11,652 nucleotides of DNA, taken from Usnea hakonensis. Its lineage: Eukaryota > Ascomycota > Lecanoromycetes > Lecanorales > Parmeliaceae. Within the stretch, counting starts at the first letter, position 1, and every line of letters begins with the position of its first letter. The translations under genes and the position numbers were made by a program. A model generated the notes under the pieces. It had not been told where the DNA came from, ran no database searches, and saw only the letters and a program-made list of their open reading frames with translations. This document shows positions 1 through 9,807 of the stretch, in pieces. The DNA is taken from NCBI GenBank assembly GCA_013423325.1, contig BLJB01000798.1, positions 1 through 11,652 on the forward strand. Direction: 5' to 3'.

Positions 1-62
1 ACAGCCCGGGGCCCATTTGACCGTTAGTTGCGCCCGGGGCCGTACCCCCCGAATTGCCGATG
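1..62. other. Unmutated GC-rich left flank
   Basis: This short flank has ordinary composition, with CpA and TpG present, and contrasts sharply with everything to its right. The 10-mer gcccggggcc occurs twice (4-13 and 32-41, 28 bp apart). Each copy contains the palindrome cccggg. A C6 run follows at 45-50. The last normal TpG is at 61-62, after which the RIP-type composition begins. Too little is visible to say whether this is host sequence or the end of another element. Confidence 0.6.
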
Positions 63-122
63 TTTCTCTAAGTCTTAGCTATTACTTATCCTAAATAAAA
101 GTATAGTAGCGATAAAAATATC

Positions 123-780
123 TACTTATTTAGAAGTAGCTATAAGAGACGTACCTTTAAAATATATCTTAGTCTTAAAAACTTTTATACTATAGAAACC
201 TCCTTTACTATAGGTAAAGATAGGACTAAAATAGTAAAGGATATACTACTTTAAATTAATATAAAGATAAATTTAGATAATATATATTTAGAAGGTAAAC
301 CTTATAATCTTAAAGTATAAGATTATACTACCTATTTTTATAGGAATAGCGAAAATCTACTCTTTAGGCCTTTTCTTTTATAAACGAATTTATATTAGCT
401 ATATCTAAAAGTAGATAATATATACTAGCGCTCGATATTAGGATATTATTAATATATATTAGAAAGTTAAATAAAGGAGGAAGGAACACCTAATAGTATA
501 AAGATAAAAACTAAAGATCGTTAACTTAATTCTACTAGTTAAGATTATATCCGAGTAAATAAAGTAGTAAATAGGGCTACCTAATAATTAATCTAATTTA
601 TACTTTATATAACTTCTATAAAGACTTATCCTTCTATTATAACGGCTACTAATACTCGTACTAAAGATCTAGATTTCTATATAGTATATATTATTTTTAC
701 CCTTTATTATATTTTTTCCCTTATAGATAATATATAAAATATTCTAATCAAGATCTTTAATACCTCTCTCTAGGAACGTT
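123..780 (+). pseudogene. RIPped gene relic, unknown product
   Basis: The frame whose codons start at 123 has unusually few stops. There are two in the first 80 codons and about 15 in 220 overall, against roughly 10% in the other frames, and 603-735 is stop-free. The decoded protein is rich in Lys, Asn, Thr and Ile/Met, with a hydrophobic stretch near 685-725. I do not recognise the family. All stops can be read as RIPped Gln or Trp codons. Start and end are uncertain; stops become dense after about 780. The strand call rests only on stop density. Confidence 0.35.
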
Positions 781-1321
781 AATCTTAATTTACTTAGAAA
801 TCTACTTAATAGGATAATATAGTAAAATACTAATATTATCTATAAATAAAGGATATAGAAATCTAGTAATATTCTAATAGTTAGTAAGAAACTATATTTT
901 TTTAAAAGGTACCTAGATATCCTTAAGATATATTAGTTCTAATTTAATAATATATTTTATTTACTCGTTTTTTAAGATCTAATTACGCCGGGAATAAGAT
1001 AGAGTAGTAATATTAAGAAGCTTAATACTATTTATTATATAATTATCTAAAAATAATCTTAGTAAGTAGTTCTACTTAAAGGATAATAATCTTACTATCC
1101 TATTAAGTAATATAAAAGCCTTTAATTCTTACTTAGTAATAGATATAATTTTTATTATCTTAGAATATTATAGTAAGTTTAGATAAAGCGATATAATTAT
1201 AAAATATTAGAGATAATAGTTAAAATATCTACTAGGCTATAATACGCTAGTATTTACTATCCTTTAAATATTTCTTATAATTAGTATAGTTTTACGTCCC
1301 TCTAAAAAGGGGTAATATATA
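781..1321. other. No confident gene; RIPped sequence
   Basis: No frame on either strand falls clearly below background stop density here. The minus frame that is open at 1322-1621 can be followed through this interval, but with dense stops around 1200-1260. It may be the degraded downstream part of that gene. No repeat or RNA structure was seen. Confidence 0.4.
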
Positions 1322-1621
1322 GGTAGAACTATCTGAACGCTAAATCGGACTTATAGTATCCTATACGCTTTTTATAAATTATAAAGTTAAGCCTTTTATA
1401 AAGTTAAGCTAGTCTATATTACTATATATTTTAATTTCCGCGCCCGCCTCCCTATAAAGTCTATATACTTAAGTCGGACGATTATAAACTATACTCTCTT
1501 TTAATCCCGGCTCTAGTATATAGTTAATCTTAGAACTAAGAGTCCTAAATACGCTATAAAAGTTAAAGCTATAAGAGAGTAAGGGTAAAATTAAAATTAA
1601 GGGCGTAATAAAATTTTTAAA
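1322..1621 (-). pseudogene. RIPped minus-strand gene relic, unknown
   Basis: Between about 1383 and 1620 one minus-strand frame has only about two stops in 80 codons, while all other frames carry more. The decoded segment mixes hydrophobic, acidic and basic residues like a globular protein, including a run resembling EPGLKES and another resembling YRLYREAGAEIK. The family is not recognised. The surviving TpG at 1334-1335 reads TGA on the plus strand and has no effect on this strand. The gene may continue toward 1000 with more damage. It would be transcribed away from the pyrimidine-rich interval at 1780-1960 and divergently from the 1862-2575 relic. Confidence 0.35.
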
Positions 1622-1779
1622 TATAGATTAATATATTATAAAGATAATATATTAGAGCTATATTCTATTCCTCTAGAATCTATTACTTATTAGTCTATCT
1701 ATCTAACTATTACTTAGGGGCGCTATAGGACTTAGATTAATAATTCTATTAATAATATATTAGTCTTTAATTTTCTATA

Positions 1780-1960
1780 ACGTTATCGCCTTTTTCTCTA
1801 TATATTCTCTTTTTCTCCTATATATTTTCTCTTTTAATCTAGCTAATCGATTCTATATTTATATTAGCTTACCTTAGTAGTAATTCTTAGTATATTAGTA
1901 CTTCTAATCTTCTAATTTCTTCCTTCCTCTTTTTTCCCTCTTATACGTCTTTCTATAAAA
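1780..1960 (+). promoter_or_regulatory. Pyrimidine-rich tract, possible promoter
   Basis: This interval has several long CT-rich runs on the plus strand, for example at 1789-1837 and 1916-1942, embedded in otherwise TA-rich sequence. RIP does not change CpT or CpC, so an original CT-rich tract would persist. Fungal promoters often have pyrimidine-rich stretches just upstream of start codons. The tract lies between a minus-strand relic and a plus-strand relic, which would fit a shared intergenic promoter. This is inference from composition and position only. Confidence 0.3.
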
Positions 1961-2575
1961 ATATTACTATTAGTTATAGACTATAGAAATAATCTAATAA
2001 TAGTTACTTTTCTATTTTAAAATTATAATAATAGTATTCTAGCTATAATATCCTCTAATTTTCTAACTATTAATTTAAGGGATTCGAGGTTTAAGGACCT
2101 ATTTAAGAACCTAATTTCTATATTTTATTACCTATACGGATTTTAACTAGATACCTCTATTTATAAGCTTACTATAGATAGGTTACTAGAGTACGATAAT
2201 TTAGGGTAGTCTCTAAATAAGAGTTTCTATAGATATATAGTACTTTAGAAACTAATACTTTATAAAGATTTACCTATTAATCTTAATTCTTATAATAATC
2301 CTTATTAAGCGATAAGTAGCGATATTAATAATTCTATTTTTAATAGTTTAGCTTCTAATAAATATTCTAGTTTATTTACCGAATATAAAAAGCTCTTTAT
2401 AAGTCTAACTATATAGTTAAAGGTTAATTCTAAGGGTTCGAAGCTATAAGTAATATCTATATTACGAAAGCTTAATAGATATCTTATAAAAATATTAGAA
2501 ATATTTAAAGATAAACTTATTATAGGATTTATCTCTATAGGGCGTACTACGTATAAAATTTATAAGAAAAAGTGA
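1862..2575 (+). pseudogene. RIPped gene relic, unknown product
   Basis: The plus frame with codons starting at 2078 has about six stops in 165 codons up to an in-frame TGA at 2573-2575. It extends upstream to about 1862 with only three more stops. Because TpG is otherwise erased, that TGA is either a post-RIP change of CGA or, less likely, a preserved terminator. The decoded protein is rich in Leu, Lys, Asn and Ser, with a basic C-terminal tail (about 2545-2572), and shows no motif I can name. The start codon cannot be fixed, since ATG would now read ATA; an ATA at about 1949-1970, just after the CT-rich tract, is plausible. Confidence 0.45.
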
Positions 2576-4620
2576 CGCGTTATTAAAATAACTAAAAAAA
2601 TAGTCGGATAGAGGCTATCTATTTAAGACCGCGCTATATATATAATCTATTTATTAAATAAGATAGATTATATCTTAAATTATAGCTATATCTACTATAT
2701 AGAATATTTATCTATTTAGATAGAGATTAGCTAGATCTATTTTTTATATAGATAGCTAATAAGCTAAAAGTACTATATATTTCTTTAGGATATTTAATAC
2801 TCTACTAATTATATATATTCTAGCTAGTTTATATAAATTTTATAAGGTCTATAAATTAATTTTTCTATTATAAATACTAATAGTTTAAGATAATAAGGAC
2901 TAAGGGAAAGCTCGAGGAATTCGTTCTATAATAATTAATATAGTTTTAGAAGAATAGAATTAATTTACCTTCTCTAATTCCTCCCCTATAACCCGTTATA
3001 TCTTCTATAGAAAGCTTTTAATTAGGTCTTTCTATCTATTAGAATCTTATAAGATAGATAAGCCTAGAGACTAGAGGTTAATCCCTAACTTTATTAACTA
3101 AACTATTAGTAATTCTAGAGCTCGGAAATCTTATTAATTATTCTAAGTAAATATTAAATACTTTAGTATACTTTATTCGATATTTATTATAGGATATTAG
3201 TCTAGCTATAAATTAGTCTACTTTAATTATATCTAATTTAATACTTCTACTTTTACTAATTATAATATTTTTACTACTAATAGAACTATATATAATTCTA
3301 AGCTCCTTATAAATATACTAAATACTATATATAATCTAATTGCCGCTTATTAGCTAATATTATTAAGCTTTATTAAGTACGTACTTTATAATAAATAGCG
3401 GCGATTTAAAATAGAGCTAGATTTTTATAATACGTAAACTATATCTTTACGAGCGAAATATCTATCTACTTATAGACTAGATATAAGGTATTCTTTTTAA
3501 AATAGGCTTTATAGAAACTAATAATATTCTTATAGAAGAACCTAACGAAATAACTTATAGAGATATTATTTATATAAGTATATTCCTATATAGTAAAAAT
3601 TAGATACTTAATCTTATTTTTATATATAATAGTAACTTAGCTAGCTTAATCTTCCTTTAAGATACTATAGTACTCTTATTAAGAGTTATCTTTTTAATAA
3701 ATCTTTAGAAAGTAAGAGATAAGAATAAATTACTATAAAGTAGAATTTACTTTTAATAGGATTACTAATAGATAAAGATATAATTAATTCTATAAAAATT
3801 CTAAAGCCTTTAATACTTTCGAGATAGATTATTAAGAAGAATTATTAAGCTCTACCTTAATATATCTTTTCCCTAGACTACTAGCCGAGAAGTCTAGAAA
3901 TTAAGTTAGTTATCTTTCTAGAGTAATTATAATAATTTAAATAGACTCGAAGATATAAGATAAAGCTTTAGGCTTAATATTAATTTATAATAACTCTTAC
4001 TTACTTTAAAAGGGTATCTAAAGTATTATAAGTTATCTATTTTTAGCTCTCTTATCCGCGGATTTTTCTAGTAATTATAATAAGACCTATTTAAATAGTA
4101 GATTATAAGCTATATAATACTCTCTATACTTATAAAAGAGACTATAAAGGGATACCGGCTAAACCTTATAGACGAAATCTTAGAAATTACTAAACTAGAC
4201 TCTCGTATTATCTAAGTAGATAATATATCCTCTCGAATCGAGTTATAACCTTATTAACTTCGATAAACTAAAGAACTATTAGTAAGATTACTATTTATAT
4301 AGTATAATAAGTTAATTTATAAAAATAGTTATTTTAGGTAGAAAATAGTCTTTTATTAGGAGTCTAGAAATACTATATTAGAATTTTATAGCGAAGTCTT
4401 AGAGGCGTATTATAGATTATATAAAGCGCTAAGGGTACTTTTAGAAAAGCTAGTACTTATAGAGGAGAGGATTAAGAAATACTAGGGGATTCCTTTTATA
4501 GGTATTAGCGAGAAAGATATTACTATAATTTAATTTTCCGATACTAGAAGTAAAAAGAATCTAAAAATAGTTAAGGGATTTTAATAAAGAAGTTTTATAT
4601 TACTATAGATATTTCTATAG
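2576..4620. other. RIPped region, coding frames ambiguous
   Basis: Two competing readings run through this 2-kb interval. One is a plus frame (codons starting at 2581, 2584 and so on to about 4583). The other is a minus frame covering about 3363-4620 that joins the relic at 4923-5460 through the 51-bp repeats. Both give protein-like decoded sequence, but each has about 8-10% stops, no better than background. The plus frame is clearest at 4321-4583 (about four stops in 87 codons), ending in a charged, helix-like segment. The minus frame is clearest at 4083-4200. I cannot assign strand or function. Confidence 0.3.
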
Positions 4621-4621
4621 T

Positions 4622-4914
4622 ACTAATCGCTTTCCTACCTATAATAAATTAGATTAAAGTTAGAAACTAGACGCTAATCGCTTTTTTATCTATAATAAGT
4701 TAGATTAAAATTAGAGACTAGATATTAATTACTTTCCTATCCATAATAAATTAGATTAAGGTTAAAGACTAGACGCTAATCGCTTTTCTATCTATAATAA
4801 GTTAGATTAAGATTAGAGACTAGACGCTAATCGCTTTCCTACCTATAATAAGTTAGATTAAAATTAGAGACTAGACGCTACGCTTTTTTACCCGTAATAA
4901 GTCTAGACTAAAGA
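4622..4914 (+). repeat. 51-bp tandem repeat, about 5.7 copies
   Basis: Units start at 4623, 4674, 4725, 4776, 4827 and 4878 with exact 51-bp spacing, marked by ctaatcgc (ttaattac in unit 3). The last unit is 2 bp shorter at this marker and fades near 4914. Each unit also carries ataataa followed by rttagatta. The period equals 17 codons, so the array probably encoded a 17-residue repeat. In the minus frame shared with 4923-5460 it decodes near RLVSNLNL-YYRQESDQ; in a plus frame it decodes near LDANRFPTHNKLDQSQR. Units differ mainly by transitions, so the array was amplified before RIP. Confidence 0.9.
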
Positions 4915-4922
4915 GGCTTTTT

Positions 4923-5460
4923 CTAAGCTATATAATTTAGGGCTATAAAAAGCTCCGCCCTTATTCTATAATATTTTATATTATAAGGCCTATAAAACTA
5001 GCCCTTAATAGCGAATATACTATCTATAGTATCTCTATTCTATAGATTATTACTATACTATTTATAGGCGGTTATTATAATAATATTTTTATAACTAAAT
5101 CTTTATAAGGAGAAGGTTAAGCTTCTATAATTTATAGATTCTATTCTTCTTATTTTTAAAATTACTCTAATTTTACTTATTTACTCTTCTCCTTATCTAT
5201 AGATCCTATATTCTAAATAATCGGGTTAGTAACCTCCTATATAATATAGTAGTTCTTTTTATATAAAGGGGGCTCCCGCTAGTTATTACTATAATACTTA
5301 CTATTATAGAAGTACTATCGTATCTATAAATATATCCCGCGAAGATAATTTTACTTAATAAATCTTCTATCTCGAAGATAAATAAAGACGATAATATATA
5401 TACTAAGATATCTAGATAGAATAAAATAAAATATTTCGAAGATTTTTATATTTTTATTTA
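4923..5460 (-). pseudogene. RIPped minus-strand gene relic, unknown
   Basis: On the minus strand, 5221-5450 is stop-free for about 75 codons in one frame. A neighbouring minus frame is open over 4923-5160 (about five stops in 80 codons). The two meet near 5160, consistent with an intron or an indel. A plausible start is the ATA (former ATG) near 5457, immediately downstream of the T12 run when read on this strand. Hydrophobic residues dominate the decoded N-terminus, followed by a basic stretch (5130-5215). The second frame leads straight into the 51-bp repeats at 4622-4914, which would form a C-terminal repeat region. Family not recognised. Confidence 0.4.
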
Positions 5461-5465
5461 AGGGG

Positions 5466-5477
5466 TTTTTTTTTTTT
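5466..5477. repeat. T12 homopolymer
   Basis: This is a run of twelve T on the plus strand. It lies just upstream of the inferred start of the minus-strand relic, where it reads as poly-A. A similar T10 run occurs at 8651-8660. It may be a promoter poly(dA:dT) tract or simply low-complexity sequence. Confidence 0.6.
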
Positions 5478-5550
5478 AGAGATTTCTTTAAAAAAATAAA
5501 GTATTATCGTTCCTATTTTTCTAAATATATAAGCCTATTTCTCTATAATA

Positions 5551-5578
5551 CTAATCGCTTTCCTATCTATAATAAGTA
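5551..5578 (+). repeat. Orphan copy of the 51-bp unit
   Basis: The first 28 bases here match the start of the 51-bp unit (ctaatcgctttcctatctat and so on) about 640 bp beyond the array. The preceding sequence (tatttct then a short variable part and tact/tact-like) also resembles the bases before the first array unit at 4605-4622. So the similarity includes the array's left junction. After 5578 the match ends abruptly in aggagagcg. Confidence 0.8.
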
Positions 5579-5582
5579 GGAG

Positions 5583-6062
5583 AGCGATAAAAATAGAAAT
5601 TAAGAGTAAATTTAGAGGCTAATTAAATAAAGCTTTAAGATTATATTTATCTTATCTAGGGGTCTTATTTTTACCCTAATTCTTTTAATATACGCCGTAT
5701 ATAAAGACCTCTAATAATAAAGATAGTTATAGATTATAAGTTAGATTAAGGTTTTTTATATCCTCTAGTTTTAAAAATATTAAACTTCTAAGATCGACTT
5801 TTCCTTAAGCCCTAATAGGATCTTATCTTTAACTAAAAGCCTTAAGATTTTCTATACTATCTTTTAACCCTACTAAAGCTATAGCCTTTTATATAGCCTC
5901 TATACCCCCTTCTATATTTCTATTATTTCGGCTAAAGGATTTTATATTAGACCTTACTTAATTTTTTCGTATTAAAGGTTTTTAGTACTATATTTATAAT
6001 ATCGTAAGCCTATAATTTATAATAATACTTTAATCCTCTACTTTTAATTTAGAGGGATAAGA
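5583..6062 (-). pseudogene. Possible RIPped coding relic, strand uncertain
   Basis: A minus frame decodes to a protein-like sequence. At 5770-5942 it includes charged, helix-like segments such as EGGIEAMQKAMALVGLKDS. Its overall stop rate is about 9%, so it is not secure. A plus frame over 5701-5940 has only three stops in 80 codons but decodes to a less convincing Phe/Leu/Ser-rich sequence. If the minus reading is right, this gene would be divergent from the amidase relic that starts shortly downstream. Function unknown. Confidence 0.25.
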
Positions 6063-6099
6063 TAGCTTTATTCTATATATAATTATAAATTAGACTAAA

Positions 6100-8009
6100 G
6101 ATAGTTTAGAAACTAAAGCTTTAGATACTATTTTAAATAATTTTACTCTTTAGAATAATATATAGAATTATTCTTTTCTATATAGTAAGACTAAGTCTTT
6201 ATATATAGACGGAACTAATAATATCTACTTTTAAAGTAATTATTATATAGACCCTAAAGAGTATGTTTATATATATTAGTAAATATAAAATAATTATAAC
6301 CTTAACTAAGGTAAATAAGGATATTCTAAATAGTTCCTATATAATATAGTTAGAAAGTAGAGATATCTTTAGAGTATCGAAGCTTATTAATAATATATAT
6401 AGAACTTTTATTAGTAGATCTATAAAGAGAAATAGAGGCTCGTTCGAATAGCTTAATATTAAAGTAAGTCTATAGTATTTATTCTATATACTTCTAATAA
6501 TATAGAAAGTAGAATTATATAGTTATACTATTAAGACTTTACTATAAAGTTACTTCTATACGATTATTATTAGGTATAAATTTTAGTATTAAATAGTCTT
6601 TCTTATAGGTATTAACTAATTATATTTAGCTACGTTTTACTATTAAGGATATTATTAATATTAATAAGCTTAAAACTAGCTATAGAAACCGCGCTTATTA
6701 TAGTTTATATATAAAATGTACTATATCGGCTATCTATATATAAAGATTACTTAACGCGGGTACTATTTTAGTAGGTAAAATAAAGACTACTTAGTTTATT
6801 AAAGATTAGATATCTCTATAATAGTATAACTATATAGCCCCTTTTAACCCTTAAGATAATACTTACTAGTTACTATCTTCTTTAAGTACTAGCTCTACTA
6901 TAGCTTTAGCTATATATACTTAGCTAGATTTTATAATTATAATAGATATTAGCGGCTCTATTTATTATCTTATTAGTATCTATAATATATATAGTTTAAG
7001 GCCTTCTACTAACGCTATAGATATATCGGGAATTTATTTAGTATTATTTTTAATTAATAGTATTAGGACTATAGCTCGATTAGCTTTAATCGTTAAACGA
7101 GTTACTAGGTACTTAATTAATATCTTATATTCTTCGCCTTTAGTAATATTAGAGGTTTTATATAAATTACTCTATCCTATATATACTAATACCTCTAAGT
7201 ATAAATACTTATAACGTTAGTTTTCCGCGTCGTTAAATAAGGTTATATATATCGAAGCCTATTTCGAGACCGCTATATAGAAACTTAAATCTTACTTTAG
7301 ATATAAGTAAACTTTTATTAATATTAATAACTTATAGTATAATACTTATCTAGTCGAGAGTAGTAATATACTAAATAGCGCTATAGAAGGTATTTATAAA
7401 GCCCTTAGTATCTATAATAATATTTATTAAGTTATTAAGCCTTTTATAAATAATTATAAAGCTATTAACTCTAGCTACGCTCTAGCAATTAACCCTATTA
7501 TTCGAGCTAGATAAGCTAAAGGCTACTAAATTACTTTATTATAATATATAGCTATTATAAAATCGTCTAAACTATTCTTATACTAGATTATAAATACTTT
7601 TTTAGCGCTATCCGAGAAGGAATAGATTCCTCTATTTATATATTTATAGAGCTAGGGTACTCTAAGCTACTATAATAATCTAGACTCTAGACTATTATTT
7701 TCTTTATTATTCTTGATCTATAGCCTAAGCTATATTTCTAATACTCTAGATTATACTATACTTATTAGAGAGGTATTATAATATTTAAAGATTATAGACT
7801 TCTATATATTATTATCTATCTCTATTTTAATATTTAGCCGACCTAGTATAGATTTTATATTAATAGTATTATTAGCGAAGCTCGAATATAAAGATATACT
7901 ATAGCCTATTTCTATAGATTTAATATTATATCTAAAATTACTCTAAGTTATCTTTTTTAAGAAGCTATAGACCTCTATAGTAGCTATAAATCTATACGGA
8001 GTATTCTAA
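6100..8009 (+). pseudogene. RIP-killed amidase (amidase signature family)
   Basis: The enzyme family hydrolyses amide bonds with a Ser-cisSer-Lys triad. In the frame with codons starting at 6603, about 468 codons run to 8007 with some 27 stops, all explicable as RIPped Gln/Trp, and 6951-7200 is stop-free. Visible motifs are RFTIKDIININ (6633-6665, catalytic Lys at 6645), TSYRNRA (6675-6695), GTILVGK-KTT (6759-6791), APFNP (about 6837-6851), a Ser/Thr-rich loop holding the cis-Ser (6876-6899), SGS with the nucleophile Ser at 6957, LRPSTNA (6996-7016), SRP--DF (7836-7856) and LLAKLE (7869-7886). Open frames upstream (about 6100-6290, then 6302-6540 in the next phase) resemble the Arp1-like N-terminal part of many fungal amidases, including GSFEWLNIK near 6441-6467. 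The frame changes near 6300 and 6560 suggest introns or indels. Substrate unknown. Confidence 0.75.
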
Positions 8010-8748
8010 TAAATCATAATAGCGCGAGTCTAGATTACTAAAGTAGAAGGTCTATAATTTTTATTTATAGATATAGAAGCTAAATATAATAGATAAGATT
8101 ATAGAGATATAGATCTATTAAGATTACTATTTATAAAGCTAGTATATTTATAGATAGTTTTCTATCCGAGTTATTCTTTTTAGAGCCTAAGAGTTTCTCC
8201 CTACCCTTATATATATTTTTATAGCTTCGTTCTACTAGATAGGGTACTCTAGGGCTATATTATTAAGATACTTATAATAATAAGTAGGGAGGATTAAGAG
8301 GTATTAGGGTATATCTCTTATAAGTACTAATAAGAAAGATATTATAGTACTATAAAAGATTCTTAAAACCCTATATATAATAATTAGAGATCTAGTAGAT
8401 TCTCCCTTAATTTAGTCTCTTATTTTATTAATTTAAGTATAACTATATAAATAAAACTACTTAGCGCTTTTAAAATCGAGGTTATATATACTTAGTAACT
8501 AGTTAAAGTATATAGATAGATACTAGGGCTTATTTAACGCTAAGGTAATATTATCTAAGGCTAGTATATAATTTTAATAATATATAAATAGCTTTTAGAG
8601 GATTTCTAGCGCTAGAAGAACTTTTTATAAAAAAATAATTAGTATCTAACTTTTTTTTTTATTATCCGTTTTTACTATCCTTACCCTAAGGGATATAATA
8701 GACTTATTATAGGTAGGAAAATAATTAGCGTTATATTTAATTAAGTAA
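8010..8748. other. Region downstream of amidase; no clear gene
   Basis: The amidase frame stays moderately open past its likely end (about 6-7% stops from 8043 to about 8580). The decoded sequence has no amidase features, and similar open patches occur on the minus strand (8042-8160). This may be a degraded small gene or noncoding DNA. A T10 run lies at 8651-8660. Nothing else stands out. Confidence 0.35.
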
Positions 8749-9156
8749 ACTCTAAGGCTTTATAGGGAGTAGGGATAATAGGAGCGTAGGACTATTAAAA
8801 GAATAGGGTAAATAAGATCCTAAGGCTCTATAGGGAGTAGAGATAATAGGAGTATAGGGCTATTAAGAGAATAGGGTAAATAAGACTCTAAGACTCTATA
8901 GAGAGTAGAGATAATAGGAGTATAGGGCTATTAAGAGAATAGGGTAAATAAGACCCTAAGGCTCTATAGGGAGTAGAGATAATAGGAGTATAGGGCTATT
9001 AAGAGAATAGGGTAAATAAGACTTTAAGGCTCTATAGGGAGTAGGGATAATAGGAGCGTAAGGCTATTAAAAGAATAGGGTAAATAAGACCCTAAGGCTC
9101 TATAGGGAGTAGAAATAATAAGAGTATAGGGCTATTAAGAGAATAGAGTAAATAAG
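8749..9156 (+). repeat. 68-bp tandem repeat, six copies
   Basis: The marker ctatagggagtag (with small variants) recurs at 8761, 8829, 8897, 8965, 9033 and 9101, exactly 68 bp apart. Each unit also contains gataataggag, gggctattaagagaatagggtaa-like and ataagaccctaagg-like segments. Units differ almost only by transitions (gcg/gta, ggg/gag). 68 is not a multiple of three, which fits a noncoding minisatellite. It lies between the 3' ends of the amidase and the minus-strand relic. A degenerate partial unit may continue to about 9200. Confidence 0.95.
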
Positions 9157-9511
9157 TTATAGAGGAGATAGAGATAATAAGTACTATTAAGAGATAGATA
9201 AATATTCTCTTAGTAATAATTCTAGATAATTCTTAAAAGTAGATTTAAATATATATTATAGCTAAGATTAAAAGAGTATATAATTTCTAAACTAATATCT
9301 ATCTTATATATATATACTATTCTAATACTTATATTAATAAATAATAAAGAAAAAGAATAAGTAAAAGGTTATTAAAAAGAGAGATTAGCTAGAAAGGGAG
9401 CTAAGCTTTATACTTACTCCTTTAAAAGATATTAATAAATTAGAGCTTAAATAAAGTTAAGATAATTCTATAGATATAACTAAATATAATATTAATAAAT
9501 TAGTTACTATA

Positions 9512-9660
9512 CTATATAATAGTTTAGATATACCTATTATAAATATAGATATATAGTTAGTACTATATAGTAGTTTAGATATATCTATTATAGATATAGA
9601 TATATAGTTAGCGCTATATAGCGGTTTAGATATATCTATTATAGGTATAGATATATAGTT
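9512..9660 (-). repeat. 51-bp tandem repeat, three copies
   Basis: Units begin at 9512, 9563 and 9614 with the shared core ctatataryrgtttagatat and the segment tagatatatagtta. Spacing is exactly 51 bp, so each unit adds 17 residues without a frameshift to the minus-strand relic. No minus-strand stop falls inside any unit. The sequence is unrelated to the 51-bp array at 4622-4914; only the length is shared. Confidence 0.9.
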
Positions 9661-9735
9661 ATTAGCTATAATAGAAGCTATAGTTATACTACTCTTAGAA
9701 AAAATCTATATCCCGTTACTAGTAGTACAAGTAGC

Positions 9736-9807
9736 CCTAGTAGTACTACTAGTACTACTAGTACTACTAGTACTATTAGTACTACTAGTATTATTAATAC
9801 TACTAGT
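9736..9807 (-). repeat. 9-bp microsatellite-like repeat
   Basis: The motif tactactag repeats with a 9-bp period and a few point changes (attagtact, attattaat). In the minus relic frame it reads as repeating ACT and AGT codons (Thr/Ser). Before RIP these could have been GCT and GGT (Ala/Gly), since G after T becomes A. Either way it would have encoded a low-complexity linker between two parts of the protein. Confidence 0.85.

Noticed and set aside
652..659. atactcgt as a third copy of the right-flank octamer
   Set aside because: An 8-bp match in 11 kb of low-complexity sequence is expected by chance.
2581..4583. A single long plus-strand gene of about 660 codons
   Set aside because: The frame can be followed throughout, but its stop rate is near 10%, like random frames in this composition, and a minus frame is equally readable. 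I list the interval as ambiguous.
3363..4620. Starship-type DUF3435 tyrosine recombinase
   Set aside because: I looked for its conserved segments in the decoded frames because a captain gene would explain cargo in a RIPped block. No convincing match was visible on either strand.
4622..4914. CRISPR array
   Set aside because: Units are contiguous 51-bp repeats with no unique spacers, and the context is eukaryotic.
8749..9156. Coding tandem repeat
   Set aside because: The 68-bp period would shift frame with each unit, and every frame meets TAA/TAG in each copy.
9736..9807. Transmembrane Leu/Val/Ala helix on the plus strand
   Set aside because: One plus frame reads as a long Leu/Val run, but the minus frame has a much lower stop rate over the surrounding 900 bp, so a Ser/Thr or Ala/Gly linker on the minus strand is preferred.
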